Of a stretch of 42,427 nucleotides of DNA, positions 28,187 to 37,416 are shown one piece after another. Origin of the DNA: Aquisalinus sp. (lineage in GTDB: Bacteria; Pseudomonadota; Alphaproteobacteria; Caulobacterales; Parvularculaceae); assembly GCA_022763115.1 (NCBI GenBank), contig JALEGJ010000070.1:1-42427 (forward strand), read 5' to 3'. A program made the position numbers and the translations under genes. The notes under the pieces were generated by a model. The model was not told where the DNA came from, searched no databases, and worked only from the letters and a program-made list of their open reading frames with translations. Numbering within the stretch: the stretch's first letter is position 1; each line of letters begins with the position of its first letter.

Positions 28187-29506
28187 ATGAATGATATAGA
28201 CGACACTGACGGAAGCGCTGTCCCAAGCCACAGGCTATCACGGCTGGCTCGGTTTACGGGACTGGCTGGTGGTATCGCTGGCAACATGGCCGTTGAAGGT
28301 GCCAGGCAGCTTGCCAGAGGCAACCGCCCGGCCTTATCCGACTTGCTTTTGACACCAGCCAACGCCAGAAAAGTTGCCGACCAGCTTGCCAGCTTGCGTG
28401 GCGCCGCCATGAAAGTCGGGCAATTGCTGTCGATGGATGCAGGGGAGCTCTTACCACCTGAACTCGCAGAGGTACTCTCCCGGTTACGGGCATCCGCAGA
28501 ACCAATGCCTTCTGCCCAATTACGCCGGGTAATGAGCGATAACTGGGGGCGCGACTGGCTGCGAAAGTTCGCCCGCTTTGACGTTAAACCGATAGCTGCA
28601 GCGTCAATCGGCCAGGTACACCGGGCCAAGACACGCGACGGGCGTGATCTGGCTGTAAAAATTCAGTATCCGGGGGTTCGGGAAAGCATTGACAGTGATG
28701 TCGATAATCTGGCTACGCTTATTAAAATGGCTGGCGTCCTGCCGAAAGAGGTGGATGTTGCCCCGCTGCTTGCTGAAGCCAAGCGCCAGTTGAAAGAGGA
28801 GGCAGATTATGCTTGCGAAGGCAATTACCTCAAGCGCTACGGCACATTACTCGCCAATGATCCGGATTATCTCGTACCAGCCTTTCATCAGGATTTGACC
28901 ACACAAACTGTTCTGTCCATGGATTATGTTGACGGTGTACCAGTAGAAAGCCTGATCGACGCACCGCAGGAAGAACGGGATCATGTTGTCACGCTATTGG
29001 TCAAGCTGGTATTCCGGGAAATGTTCGATTTCCGTCTGATGCAGACAGACCCGAACTTTGCCAACTACCGCTACAATCGCGAGACAAGAAAACTAGTTCT
29101 TCTGGACTTTGGTGCTACGCGAGAAATTGCGCCTGCCTTTGCTGAAAAATACCGCCAACTGATGATTGCCGGTCATAACCGGGACCACGCTGCAATCCGC
29201 GAGGCTGCCATTAACATTGGCTTCTTCGATGAAGCGACAGACCCTGCACACCAGCAATTGATGGCGGAAGTTTTTGACATCGGCCTGGAGCCACAGCGCA
29301 CCACAGGACCTTTTGATTTCGGCAATACTGATCTGGCCGAACGCTTGCGCGATAAGGGATTGGAAGTGCGCAAGGACCGGGACTTTGCCCACCTTCCACC
29401 CATCGACTCCCTGTACCTTCATAGAAAGTTTGGCGGCACATATTTGCTGGCAAGTCGTTTGAAAGCCAGAGTCGATGTAGAGAGTATTGCCAGCCAATAT
29501 CTTTAG
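28187..29506 (+). CDS. ABC1/UbiB-family atypical kinase, COQ8-like
   Basis: A 439-residue member of the protein-kinase-like UbiB/COQ8 family needed for ubiquinone synthesis. The KxGQ motif is at 76-79 (AMKVGQLLSMD), the Ala-rich loop that replaces the glycine loop at 137-140 (PIAAASIGQVH), the ATP lysine at 158 (AVKIQYPGV), QTDPN at 286-290 and the metal-binding DFG at 307-309 (LLDFGATREI). QTDPN and DFGATRE are the spelling of mitochondrial COQ8/ADCK3, whereas bacterial UbiB usually has HADPHPGN. It lacks the two C-terminal membrane helices of E. coli UbiB. No ubiquinone genes lie beside it. Confidence 0.9.
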   Translation: MNDIDDTDGSAVPSHRLSRLARFTGLAGGIAGNMAVEGARQLARGNRPALSDLLLTPANARKVADQLASLRGAAMKVGQLLSMDAGELLPPELAEVLSRLRASAEPMPSAQLRRVMSDNWGRDWLRKFARFDVKPIAAASIGQVHRAKTRDGRDLAVKIQYPGVRESIDSDVDNLATLIKMAGVLPKEVDVAPLLAEAKRQLKEEADYACEGNYLKRYGTLLANDPDYLVPAFHQDLTTQTVLSMDYVDGVPVESLIDAPQEERDHVVTLLVKLVFREMFDFRLMQTDPNFANYRYNRETRKLVLLDFGATREIAPAFAEKYRQLMIAGHNRDHAAIREAAINIGFFDEATDPAHQQLMAEVFDIGLEPQRTTGPFDFGNTDLAERLRDKGLEVRKDRDFAHLPPIDSLYLHRKFGGTYLLASRLKARVDVESIASQYL

Positions 29507-29515
29507 GGCCTGCTC

Positions 29516-29854
29516 TCAGGCACGGCTCTTGCCAAGCATGATTTCCCTGATGTCGCCTTTTGTCTGGTATGTCAGGTAAAGAAGATACGCGCTCAGGAAA
29601 AACATACCGCCGAGAGCCCCACATAGTGCCAGAAGTATTCCGAGCAACGTGAAGTTATTTCGCCATGCCAGCCATGTGGCAGACAGCACGAGAAAAGTCA
29701 TGAAGTCCAGATTGAACTGGCCAGGCCATGTCATGGCGGTAATATCATTGAAGAAGATCGGCAGAAGCCCCACACCGTGATTTCTAATCACAATCGCTGT
29801 ATAAACGGCAATTACAACGAAAAAGGCAATCAAAAGCCCTCTAAAAAACAACAT
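29516..29854 (-). CDS. Small integral membrane protein of unknown function
   Basis: A 112-residue protein with three hydrophobic stretches (about 1-22, 47-62 and 67-90) and the motif MTWPGQFNLDFMTFLVLSAT between the first two. The pattern is reminiscent of DUF2834-like proteins, but I cannot assign it firmly. The ATG at 29854 has GAGGGG upstream at a good distance; an ATG at 29869 would add five residues. Its stop lies 9 bp from that of the UbiB-like gene, facing it. Confidence 0.6.
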   Translation of the reverse strand: MLFFRGLLIAFFVVIAVYTAIVIRNHGVGLLPIFFNDITAMTWPGQFNLDFMTFLVLSATWLAWRNNFTLLGILLALCGALGGMFFLSAYLLYLTYQTKGDIREIMLGKSRA

Positions 29855-29935
29855 GGAAGGTCCCCTCATTATTATCTCTGCGAGATTAGCAAGTCACTAT
29901 CAGCAAAACCATAACCTCAGGGGTAATGAAAAAAC

Positions 29936-30823
29936 TCAGCCCGCACTTGGTCGCTTTACATCAAATCCTGAGTAGATTTTCGCGCCAGCGCCGCTCAACG
30001 CCCTGAAATGATTTTCATATAATTCTCTATACCGATAAAATGGGACTTTGGGGTAGAGATGATGGATCAGGTGATAATTCTGGAAAAGGTAGATCCAGGA
30101 AAAAACTCTTCCTGCCGCTCCGTCCGGCGCGCCCAAAAGGCGAGAATTATCAAGGGGTGTACCTACTTTCAGACCATTATGGGGAACCCAGTCCAAAATG
30201 AAGGCCAATATCGGATAAACCAGTATAGCCGGAATGATCCAGAGCCAGAGGACTTCCAGTCCGAAGCCTGACGCCGCCAACATGATGGCGATTAACATCG
30301 GGATAGCCTGCTCAAGAAAGCACCGTACCAGGAACTGGGTGCGATGAGACATATCGCGGCTCCACTTCACGCCATGATACTGATAATGCAGATAATGCGT
30401 CAGCAACCGGAATAACAGTATCAAAGGTTTACGCTCATCAATCCAGGCATCAGGGTCCTTGTCAGGGTCATTTGTGTGTGAATGATGGCGCAAATGAATA
30501 AAGCTATGCAGCGTAAGTGAATGAAAAGGAGCTGAAAAAAACAAAGTCCCGAAGAAAATATTCAGCCATGATAATTTCACATGACGCCCAACAAGGTTAC
30601 CATGAATAATTTCGTGACCAACTGTGTAGCCCGCAATAAAAGCGCACAGATTGACCAAGGCAGCCAGCCATAATGGAATGAGGCCAGTAAGGGCAAGCGT
30701 GGTAGCGCTGACAATCGTTGTGATGGTCCCCACAGCAAGCCAGAAAGTGACCCATGCAAAAGCGCCTACCTCATTTTTGGCAGCGTTTTTCAAGTCTTTC
30801 AGGCGGTGTAGGTTTGTTCCCAT
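29936..30823 (-). CDS. Fatty acid desaturase-like di-iron membrane enzyme
   Basis: A 295-residue membrane protein of the fatty acid desaturase/hydroxylase superfamily. Three histidine boxes bind the di-iron centre: HEIIH (70-74), HLRHHSH (110-116) and HLIHH (251-255). Hydrophobic helices lie between them. The superfamily includes acyl-lipid desaturases and carotenoid hydroxylases and ketolases. No carotenoid gene is near, so an acyl substrate is the simpler guess, but the sequence does not settle it. It is monocistronic, or paired with the small membrane protein gene 81 bp downstream. Confidence 0.85.
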   Translation of the reverse strand: MGTNLHRLKDLKNAAKNEVGAFAWVTFWLAVGTITTIVSATTLALTGLIPLWLAALVNLCAFIAGYTVGHEIIHGNLVGRHVKLSWLNIFFGTLFFSAPFHSLTLHSFIHLRHHSHTNDPDKDPDAWIDERKPLILLFRLLTHYLHYQYHGVKWSRDMSHRTQFLVRCFLEQAIPMLIAIMLAASGFGLEVLWLWIIPAILVYPILAFILDWVPHNGLKVGTPLDNSRLLGAPDGAAGRVFSWIYLFQNYHLIHHLYPKVPFYRYRELYENHFRALSGAGAKIYSGFDVKRPSAG

Positions 30824-30927
30824 CTGCCCAATATCACTTCGCGGTTACCCGTATTCATTTGCGCAGCAATATCATACACTTAACAAGCACAAATGAACAG
30901 CCCTTACGACCTGTAACGAGGGTCCGC

Positions 30928-30961
30928 AAAAGGGCGCGCAGTCTGGAACCGCACGCCCTTC
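30928..30961 (-). terminator. Intrinsic terminator after the fasciclin gene
   Basis: Read on the minus strand, AAGGGCGTGC and GCGCGCCCTT form a stem of about ten pairs with one G-U wobble around an 11-nt loop, followed by a short T-run. It begins 5 bp after the fasciclin stop codon. Confidence 0.7.
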
Positions 30962-30966
30962 AAATA

Positions 30967-31485
30967 TCAGTGATGTTTCGGCGGCAGTAAAACCTTGTCG
31001 ATCACATGAATGACACCATTGGATGTTTTGATGTCAGCAATGACAACGTCTGAATCATTGATCGTCACACCATTATCAAGGTCAACACTGATTTTGGCAC
31101 CGTTGACTGTGGTTGCCTGCGCACCGTCCTGCAGGTCTGTCGATAAGACTTTACCCGGAACGACATGATAGGTCAGTATAGAGACAAGCTGATCCTTGTT
31201 TTCCGGCTTCAGAAGAGTTTCGACGGTCCCGGATGGTAATGCATCAAAAGCAGCATCTGTCGGCGCAAAAACCGTGAAGGGCCCTTCAGAGCGCAGCGTC
31301 TGCTCAAGGCCAGCCGCCTGTACCGCTGCGACCAGCGTATTGAAAGAGCCGTTCGCAACAGCCGTGTCAACAATATCTGCTTTGGCGGAAACTTCTGTCT
31401 TGCCAGCATAAGTGCCGGCTATCGCAACTGTGGTCAGGCCTGTTGCAGCAATAACGGCTGCAGTTAGTTTGAATACGCGTTTCAT
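30967..31485 (-). CDS. Secreted fasciclin (FAS1)-domain protein
   Basis: A 172-residue protein with a signal peptide (1-23, ending VAIAG) and one FAS1 domain. The conserved blocks [15 protein letters not shown] (H1) and the second block with [11 protein letters not shown] are present, as is the central YHVVPGK. FAS1 domains mediate adhesion or act in envelope stress and metal binding; the specific role here is unknown. The ribosome site TAGGAGG is among the strongest in the window, which suggests high expression. A stem GCCCG/CGGGC (31516-31530) lies in the leader. It is a single-gene unit with its own terminator. Confidence 0.92.
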   Translation of the reverse strand: MKRVFKLTAAVIAATGLTTVAIAGTYAGKTEVSAKADIVDTAVANGSFNTLVAAVQAAGLEQTLRSEGPFTVFAPTDAAFDALPSGTVETLLKPENKDQLVSILTYHVVPGKVLSTDLQDGAQATTVNGAKISVDLDNGVTINDSDVVIADIKTSNGVIHVIDKVLLPPKHH

Positions 31486-31770
31486 GGATACCTCCTACAA
31501 TTAAACGCCAGTGAGGCCCGTATGCCGGGCAACTTGCTTACGTTAATTGATACGAGTCATCCGCGAGCGGAGATCACTGAACACGCATTACGTTTTCGAC
31601 AGGTACAACAAAGCTCGCTTGCAGCAGGTCTTGCTCGGCTGAGGATGTGCCGACGTAAACCTCATATTCCATGGCCTCAACCTGCCAGGCCGCCTCAACC
31701 TTGTCATTGCTTTTGATAAGTTTGTGACTTTGTGTCATGCTATTTGCGGGTAGTTTTCTTGGGGCTATTT
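31486..31770. other. 285-bp intergenic region between the fasciclin gene and the orphan gene
   Basis: No gene was found. The left part is the leader of the fasciclin gene with a small perfect hairpin (GCCCG at 31516-31520, CGGGC at 31526-31530). The right part (about 31700-31770) is AT-rich and should hold the promoter of the rightward orphan gene, but no clear -35/-10 pair stands out. Confidence 0.4.
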
Positions 31771-33003
31771 ATGTTCAAGTGGGGAATTCGGATTGTCGTT
31801 GTGCTGGGCATACTTGCCTGGCTGTTTGTCCCGCATGGCGTTTTCAAACCCAACTGGGAGACGCACTACGCTGCCGCCGAAGCCACTGGCGACTGCGACC
31901 GGATGAAGGCGATAAACAGTGGCTTGCTTTTCTCTCGTGACTTTGCCGGGCACGAGAATGAAGCTGACATGCTGCGGAACGGAATGTGCGGCTTCCCGAA
32001 AGACCCGCAACATGCAGATGAAGAACTGGACAGGCTTCGTGGTTCAGCGTTTACATTCAGCCGGCGCGAACGGCTCATGGCGAACACAAACTTCAACCGT
32101 TTACGCTCAGTATGGCGCTTATTTTCCGAACAGCACGAGTTTGTTGGCTTCAGATACCTCGCAGACACAACCCTGCTTCAATTACAGTGTTTTACAACAG
32201 GGTTTCCCAACGAGATCATTGAATACTGGCCGCTTCGTGCTGTACTGCGCAAGGAAAACATGACTTCTCTGGAACTGGCTGACTTGATGATTGCTCAGGG
32301 AGATTATTGTGCTGGCATAGCTGTCGGCATTGCCAGTCGCATCAGGGCCGAATCTCCTGAAGAGGAAATAGCACCTGCAGAAATATCCCACTGGTATATC
32401 GCGAGGAATACGGTTTTAGGTAACCCTGATATGGTTATGCAAATTGAAACCCGAATTCGTGAGTTTGAAAAGTGGTGGGACGAAAATGATGCCGCTCGAA
32501 GGGAGTTCATTAGTAAGAGAAATAGCGGTCAGCCAGTGAACCAGCGAGAGAGACTACTCTACCAATATCGCCAGTCGGGACTGCTTACCAACACAGGGCT
32601 CCATGCCATATTTCAGCTCACGGATGGAACCCGTGAAGGACTGGACGAGTACGATGCACGGTGCATTATTCCAGCCAGTCACCCCCAAAGTGCCTTCGAA
32701 TGTATTGGCTATCTTGTCGAAGATATGAATGCACGACCTGATGAAACGCCGTATCACTCAGCCTTTATCGAAATGTATCTGCAGGATCTTGAGGCTATGG
32801 GCATTAAGGACATCTCCGACTTGAGAGAAAAGCGAAGGAACTTGTCTGCCCCTTGCCTTGCGGCTGTGACAGGTATGAGCAGATTCCCGACCGACAAAGA
32901 TCGCGAGCTTGGTATCAAGCAGGCTTATTCTGATTTGAACGAGGCACTGATAGCTTCATGTAAGTCACTGACAACGACAGAAGAACCGCAAGACACTGAC
33001 TAA
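31771..33003 (+). CDS. Orphan membrane-anchored periplasmic protein with eight cysteines
   Basis: A 410-residue protein I cannot place in any family. A single N-terminal helix (about 5-22, GIRIVVVLGILAWLF) would anchor it, with the rest in the periplasm. It holds eight cysteines (42, 73, 140, 180, 298, 311, 362, 397), an even number that fits disulphides, and is rich in short helices with pairs such as LMIAQGDYCAG, so a Sel1/TPR-like helical fold is possible but unproven. The ATG at 31771 is chosen because the helix begins there; its ribosome site (TTGGGG) is weak. Its stop overlaps that of mmsB by 3 bp on the other strand. Confidence 0.7.
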   Translation: MFKWGIRIVVVLGILAWLFVPHGVFKPNWETHYAAAEATGDCDRMKAINSGLLFSRDFAGHENEADMLRNGMCGFPKDPQHADEELDRLRGSAFTFSRRERLMANTNFNRLRSVWRLFSEQHEFVGFRYLADTTLLQLQCFTTGFPNEIIEYWPLRAVLRKENMTSLELADLMIAQGDYCAGIAVGIASRIRAESPEEEIAPAEISHWYIARNTVLGNPDMVMQIETRIREFEKWWDENDAARREFISKRNSGQPVNQRERLLYQYRQSGLLTNTGLHAIFQLTDGTREGLDEYDARCIIPASHPQSAFECIGYLVEDMNARPDETPYHSAFIEMYLQDLEAMGIKDISDLREKRRNLSAPCLAAVTGMSRFPTDKDRELGIKQAYSDLNEALIASCKSLTTTEEPQDTD

Positions 33004-33890
33004 AGCTCACCTTTCAGCAGTTTCATTACGCCGGAGAAGTCAAGGTTGTCCTTACCAGCAGCTTCCATCATTGTATAGATTTGCTCCGCATGGGCACCGA
33101 GGGGAATGGACGCCTTGGCACTTTCGGCAACGCCATGTGCGAGGCGCAGATCTTTCAGCATCATCGCAGCGGCAAAGCCCGGCTGATAATCACGGTTGGA
33201 AGGCGCTGCAGGGACAGGACCTGGGGCCGGACAATAGGATGTCATTGACCAGGACTGGCCCGAAGCTGTGGACGAAATATCGTAAAAAGTCTGTGCGTCG
33301 AGGCCCAGCTTTTCGGCGAGATTGAAGGCTTCACAGGTGCCGATCATGGAGATCGCCAGCAGCATGTTGTTGCAGACTTTCGCAACCTGCCCATTGCCGG
33401 AGGCACCCGCATGGAACACATTCTTGCCCATGATTTCCAGAAACGGACGGGCCATCTCAAAATGATCCGTGGACCCGCCGACCATGAACGTCAGCGTGCC
33501 AGCTTCTGCCGCAGCGACGCCACCGGAGACCGGTGCATCAACAGCCGGATACCCGCGCTCAGCCGCGCCTTGCGCCAGTGCCCGCGCGTCCTCAACAGCG
33601 ATGGTGGAACAGTCAATCAGCAGTGTGCCTTGTTTCAGGTTGCGCGCCATATCCTCCATGTAGATCTTTGCTACATGTTTACCAGACGGAAGCATGGTAA
33701 TGACTGCATCAATGTTTCTGGCATCAAAATCCTTCAGCACACCCTCAAAGGCCTTGCCACCCTTTTCCACATGAGCAGCGCACAAGTCATCCGACAGGTC
33801 ACAACCATAGACTTCATGACCGGCCTTGACGAGATTGGCCGCCATGCCGGAGCCCATATTACCAAGGCCAATGAAAAGAATACTGCTCAT
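33000..33890 (-). CDS. mmsB: 3-hydroxyisobutyrate dehydrogenase
   Basis: A 296-residue NAD-dependent enzyme that oxidises 3-hydroxyisobutyrate to methylmalonate semialdehyde in valine breakdown. The N-terminal Rossmann motif is GLGNMGSGMA (8-17), followed by the substrate signature DAPVSGGVAAAEAGTL and the catalytic lysine in GQVAKVCNNML. It is the last gene of the minus-strand operon; mmsA, whose product uses its product, lies two genes upstream in the transcript. Confidence 0.95.
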   Translation of the reverse strand: MSSILFIGLGNMGSGMAANLVKAGHEVYGCDLSDDLCAAHVEKGGKAFEGVLKDFDARNIDAVITMLPSGKHVAKIYMEDMARNLKQGTLLIDCSTIAVEDARALAQGAAERGYPAVDAPVSGGVAAAEAGTLTFMVGGSTDHFEMARPFLEIMGKNVFHAGASGNGQVAKVCNNMLLAISMIGTCEAFNLAEKLGLDAQTFYDISSTASGQSWSMTSYCPAPGPVPAAPSNRDYQPGFAAAMMLKDLRLAHGVAESAKASIPLGAHAEQIYTMMEAAGKDNLDFSGVMKLLKGEL

Positions 33891-33917
33891 GTTGGTTTCC
33901 TCAAAGATTATTATTTC

Positions 33918-34607
33918 TTACCAGGGATGGGTATTGCCTTCAAAATCCACGAAGTGCGCGCGCTCTGCAGGCTCAAGCCCGGCGATCACCTGCTTCAAGC
34001 CGTTTGCACTATCTGACGGTGTCACCGGCGCGTGTTGGCCACCCATATCCGTCTTGACCCAACCGGGGTGAAGCGTGCCAACGGCGATGCCGCGCGGCTT
34101 CACCTCAATGGCCAGCAGGTTCATCGCCATATTGAGTGCCGCCTTGGATGAATTATACGGATAGCTGCCCAGAAAGGCGTTGGCATTGGACGCAAGCTGG
34201 GACGAAATGGCGACAAGTTTGCCCTTCGCCTTCTCCACATGCGGCAGAAAGGCTTCGCACGTGGCGACCGCGCCAAACAGATTGATCTCCATCACATCGC
34301 GCCAGCCCTCATAATCCAGATCGCCAATCGTGCCGGGCATCCCGCCACCGTCAGGCCGCCCGGAAACACCGGCATTGGCAATGACTACATCCAGGGGATC
34401 CGTCATTTTGTCTGCCAACTGACGGATAGCTACGCGATCAGCCACATCCAGAGCATGACACGTAATGTTACCAGAAACCGCCTTAAGATCTGTCGCACTT
34501 GTCAGATCGCGCGCCGTGGCATGGACCTGCCAACCATCAGCAGCATAGTGTCTTGCGAGTTCCAGACCTATGCCACGATTAGCGCCAGTGATGAGTACTG
34601 ATGACAT
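33918..34607 (-). CDS. Short-chain dehydrogenase/reductase
   Basis: A 229-residue classical SDR. The cofactor motif TGANRGIG (7-14), NAG at about 78-80 (VIANAG), the catalytic Ser in LVAISSQLA and the Tyr-Lys pair in YNSSK are all present. NAD(P)-dependent oxidation or reduction of a carbonyl/alcohol is expected; the substrate is not known. It lies 9 bp after mmsA and 27 bp before mmsB, so it is transcribed with the valine genes and may act on a branched-chain or 3-hydroxyacyl intermediate, but that is inferred from position alone. Confidence 0.88.
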   Translation of the reverse strand: MSSVLITGANRGIGLELARHYAADGWQVHATARDLTSATDLKAVSGNITCHALDVADRVAIRQLADKMTDPLDVVIANAGVSGRPDGGGMPGTIGDLDYEGWRDVMEINLFGAVATCEAFLPHVEKAKGKLVAISSQLASNANAFLGSYPYNSSKAALNMAMNLLAIEVKPRGIAVGTLHPGWVKTDMGGQHAPVTPSDSANGLKQVIAGLEPAERAHFVDFEGNTHPW

Positions 34608-34616
34608 ACTCTCTCC

Positions 34617-36110
34617 TTATTTCATCGTCGGGATGACAAAGTCGGAGCCTTGCACATCTTCCGGCCAGCGCTGCGTGACCGTCTTGATCTTTGTCCAGAA
34701 TTTCACGCCTTCCGGACCGTGCTGGTTCGTGTCACCGAAGGAAGAGCGCTTCCAACCACCGAAGGTGTGATAGGCAAGTGGCACAGGGATCGGCACGTTA
34801 ATGCCGACCATACCGACATTCACGCGCGCAGCAAACTCGCGTGCCGCATCACCATTGCGCGTGAAGATGGCAACACCATTGCCATACTGATGGTCTGACG
34901 GTAATGCCACAGCTTCTTCAAACGTCCTGGCGCGGGCAATTTGCAGCACAGGGCCAAAAATTTCGTCTCTGTATGACTGGTGTTCCGGTTTTGCATGGTC
35001 CAGCAACGTGCCGCCCATGAAGAAACCGTTCTCATACCCCTGCAAGGAGAAGTCCCGGCCATCAATGACCAGTTCCTGCCCCTCATCAACCGCCATCTGG
35101 ATGTAGCTGGCAACGCGCTCGCGGTGCGCTGCCGTCACCAAAGGGCCAAGATCGGAGTCCTCTGACAGGGAAGGACCAATTTTCAAAGCCTCCACCTTCG
35201 GCTTCAGCATGTCCACGAGCTTGTCAGCTGTCTCTTCGCCCACCGGCACAGCTACAGGTGTCGCCATGCAGCGCTCCCCAGCTGATCCGTAAGCAGAGCC
35301 AATTAGCTGATTGACAGCGTTTTCCATGTCTGCATCCGGCAGGATAATCATATGGTTCTTCGCACCGCCAAATGCCTGTACCCGCTTGTTGCGGGCGGCG
35401 CCTTCTGAATAGATATACTGGGCGATATCGGATGAGCCAACGAAGCTGATGGCTTCTACGCGCGGGTCCTGAATGAGGGCGTCCACCGCTTCCTTGTCGC
35501 CATTGACCACGTTAAGTACGCCTTCAGGCGCGCCTGCCTCCATCATCAATTCCGCCAGGCGCAAGGGAACAGACGGGTCGCGCTCCGATGGTTTGTTGAC
35601 GAACGTATTGCCGCAAGCAATGGCCACACCAAACATCCACATGGGGATCATCGCCGGGAAGTTGAACGGCGTGATGCCAGCGCAAACGCCCAAAGGCTGG
35701 CGCATGGAATAAAGGTCGATGCCGGGGCCCGCCCCTTCCGTGTACTCGCCTTTTTGCAAATGGGGAATGCCACAAGCGAACTCGATTACTTCGAGGCCCC
35801 GCTGCACATCACCCCTGGCATCCGGCAACGTCTTACCGTGCTCGGAGGAAAGCATTTTCGCCAGATTGTCCATGTCCTTTTCGACAAGCGCCTTGAAATT
35901 GAACATAACCCGGGCGCGCCGCTGAGGATTGACCTTCGACCACGCCGGAAAGGCTGCTGCTGCTGCGTCAATGGCTTTTGTTACATCATCCGTACTGGCC
36001 AGAAGCGTCTGCGCCTGCACGTCGCCCGTGGTGGGGTTGAAGACATCATGACGCCGGGATGAGCCGCCATCCGTATGATCGCCGTTGATAAAATGTCCCA
36101 GTGTTTTCAT
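34617..36110 (-). CDS. mmsA: Methylmalonate-semialdehyde dehydrogenase (CoA-acylating)
   Basis: A 497-residue aldehyde dehydrogenase that turns methylmalonate semialdehyde, NAD and CoA into propionyl-CoA, CO2 and NADH in valine and pyrimidine catabolism. The catalytic Cys lies in GERCMATPVAVPVG and the family phrase PLGVCAGITPFNFPAMIPMW is exact for the MMSDH group. The ATG at 36110 has AGAGGAA at 7 bp; an earlier in-frame ATG (36164) has no ribosome site. It follows the thiolase gene after 87 bp. Confidence 0.95.
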   Translation of the reverse strand: MKTLGHFINGDHTDGGSSRRHDVFNPTTGDVQAQTLLASTDDVTKAIDAAAAAFPAWSKVNPQRRARVMFNFKALVEKDMDNLAKMLSSEHGKTLPDARGDVQRGLEVIEFACGIPHLQKGEYTEGAGPGIDLYSMRQPLGVCAGITPFNFPAMIPMWMFGVAIACGNTFVNKPSERDPSVPLRLAELMMEAGAPEGVLNVVNGDKEAVDALIQDPRVEAISFVGSSDIAQYIYSEGAARNKRVQAFGGAKNHMIILPDADMENAVNQLIGSAYGSAGERCMATPVAVPVGEETADKLVDMLKPKVEALKIGPSLSEDSDLGPLVTAAHRERVASYIQMAVDEGQELVIDGRDFSLQGYENGFFMGGTLLDHAKPEHQSYRDEIFGPVLQIARARTFEEAVALPSDHQYGNGVAIFTRNGDAAREFAARVNVGMVGINVPIPVPLAYHTFGGWKRSSFGDTNQHGPEGVKFWTKIKTVTQRWPEDVQGSDFVIPTMK

Positions 36111-36197
36111 GTCCGTTTCCTCTGTATTCTTTATTATCCGCCACCTAGGGAACGCCAGAGGCATTATCTGATGGCGATTCCTAAAACGCGCGGCAGC

Positions 36198-37391
36198 TTA
36201 AGCCGCCAGCTCGAAGGCCATGGCAGTTGCTTCGCCGCCACCAATGCAAAGCGACGCGACACCGGTTTTCAGGCCACGCTTTTGCAAGGCATTCAGTAGA
36301 GTGACGATAATGCGCGCGCCTGAAGCGCCGATCGGATGGCCCAACGCACAGGCACCACCATTGACGTTGATCTTTTCGTGCGGGATCGATAATTCCTGCA
36401 TCGCCGCCATGGGCACCACGGCAAAGGCCTCGTTCACTTCGAACAGGTCAACATCACTAACGCCCCAGTCGAGATCTTTCATGACATTTTCGATAGCCTG
36501 CACCGGCGCGGTCGTGAACCACGCTGGTTCCTGCGCGTGACTGCCTTGCGCCAGCACTTTGGCGATTGGATTCAGACCGCGCCGCTCAGCCTCCGACTGG
36601 CGCATCAAAACCAGTGCCGCTGCACCATCGGAAATGGAGGAAGCGTTGGCCGCAGTCACAGTGCCATCTTCCTTGAAAGCTGGCTTCAGGCTCGGGATTT
36701 TTTCCGGCTTTGCCTTGGCGGGTTGCTCATCCTGTTCAATCATGTAGCTGCCCTTGCGGGTTTCGACAGTGACGGAAACGATCTCGCCGTTGAACTGGCC
36801 ACTCTCATGGGCTGCGACGGCGCGGTTGAGGCTGGCAATGGCATATTCGTCCTGCGCCTCGCGGGTGAACTGATATTTCTCTGCGCATAACTCGGCAAAA
36901 GAGCCCATCAGGCCGCCTTCATAGGCATCTTCCAGACCGTCAAGGAACATATGGTCTTTCGCTTCTGCATGGCCAAGGCGCGCGCCATCACGCATCTTCG
37001 GCAGCAAATACGGCGCATTCGTCATGCTTTCCATGCCGCCTGCAACACCGACCGTGACAGTTCCGGCGAGCAGACTTTCAACCATCTGCATGGTGGTTTT
37101 CATGCCGGAGCCACACATCTTGTTGACCGTTGTACACGGAACAGATTTTGGCAGCCCCGCCTTGATCGCTGCCTGGCGGGCAGGCGCCTGGCCCTGACCA
37201 GCCGGAAGGACACAGCCCATCAAGACTTCATCGACTTCCTCTTCCTTCAACTCGGCCTGCTTCACGACCGCATGAATCGCCTTGGCCCCAAGGTCAGAGC
37301 AGGTCATGGGCGCAAACTCGCCCTGAAAGCCCGTCATTGGTGTACGGCCCATGGCGACAATAACGATTGGATCATCTGTCGGCAGTTTCAT
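36198..37391 (-). CDS. Acetyl-CoA C-acyltransferase (thiolase)
   Basis: A 397-residue thiolase. The nucleophile Cys lies in NKMCGSGMK, the His in NEAFA follows the general pattern, and the last catalytic Cys is in LCIGGGEATA, with GGACALGHPIGASGAR between. Degradative and biosynthetic thiolases cannot be told apart safely here. Within a branched-chain operon it would cleave 2-methylacetoacetyl-CoA from isoleucine. It lies 25 bp after the acyl-CoA dehydrogenase gene. Confidence 0.92.
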   Translation of the reverse strand: MKLPTDDPIVIVAMGRTPMTGFQGEFAPMTCSDLGAKAIHAVVKQAELKEEEVDEVLMGCVLPAGQGQAPARQAAIKAGLPKSVPCTTVNKMCGSGMKTTMQMVESLLAGTVTVGVAGGMESMTNAPYLLPKMRDGARLGHAEAKDHMFLDGLEDAYEGGLMGSFAELCAEKYQFTREAQDEYAIASLNRAVAAHESGQFNGEIVSVTVETRKGSYMIEQDEQPAKAKPEKIPSLKPAFKEDGTVTAANASSISDGAAALVLMRQSEAERRGLNPIAKVLAQGSHAQEPAWFTTAPVQAIENVMKDLDWGVSDVDLFEVNEAFAVVPMAAMQELSIPHEKINVNGGACALGHPIGASGARIIVTLLNALQKRGLKTGVASLCIGGGEATAMAFELAA

Positions 37392-37416
37392 TTTGTCGGT
37401 CCTCTTCTCTCAATCT

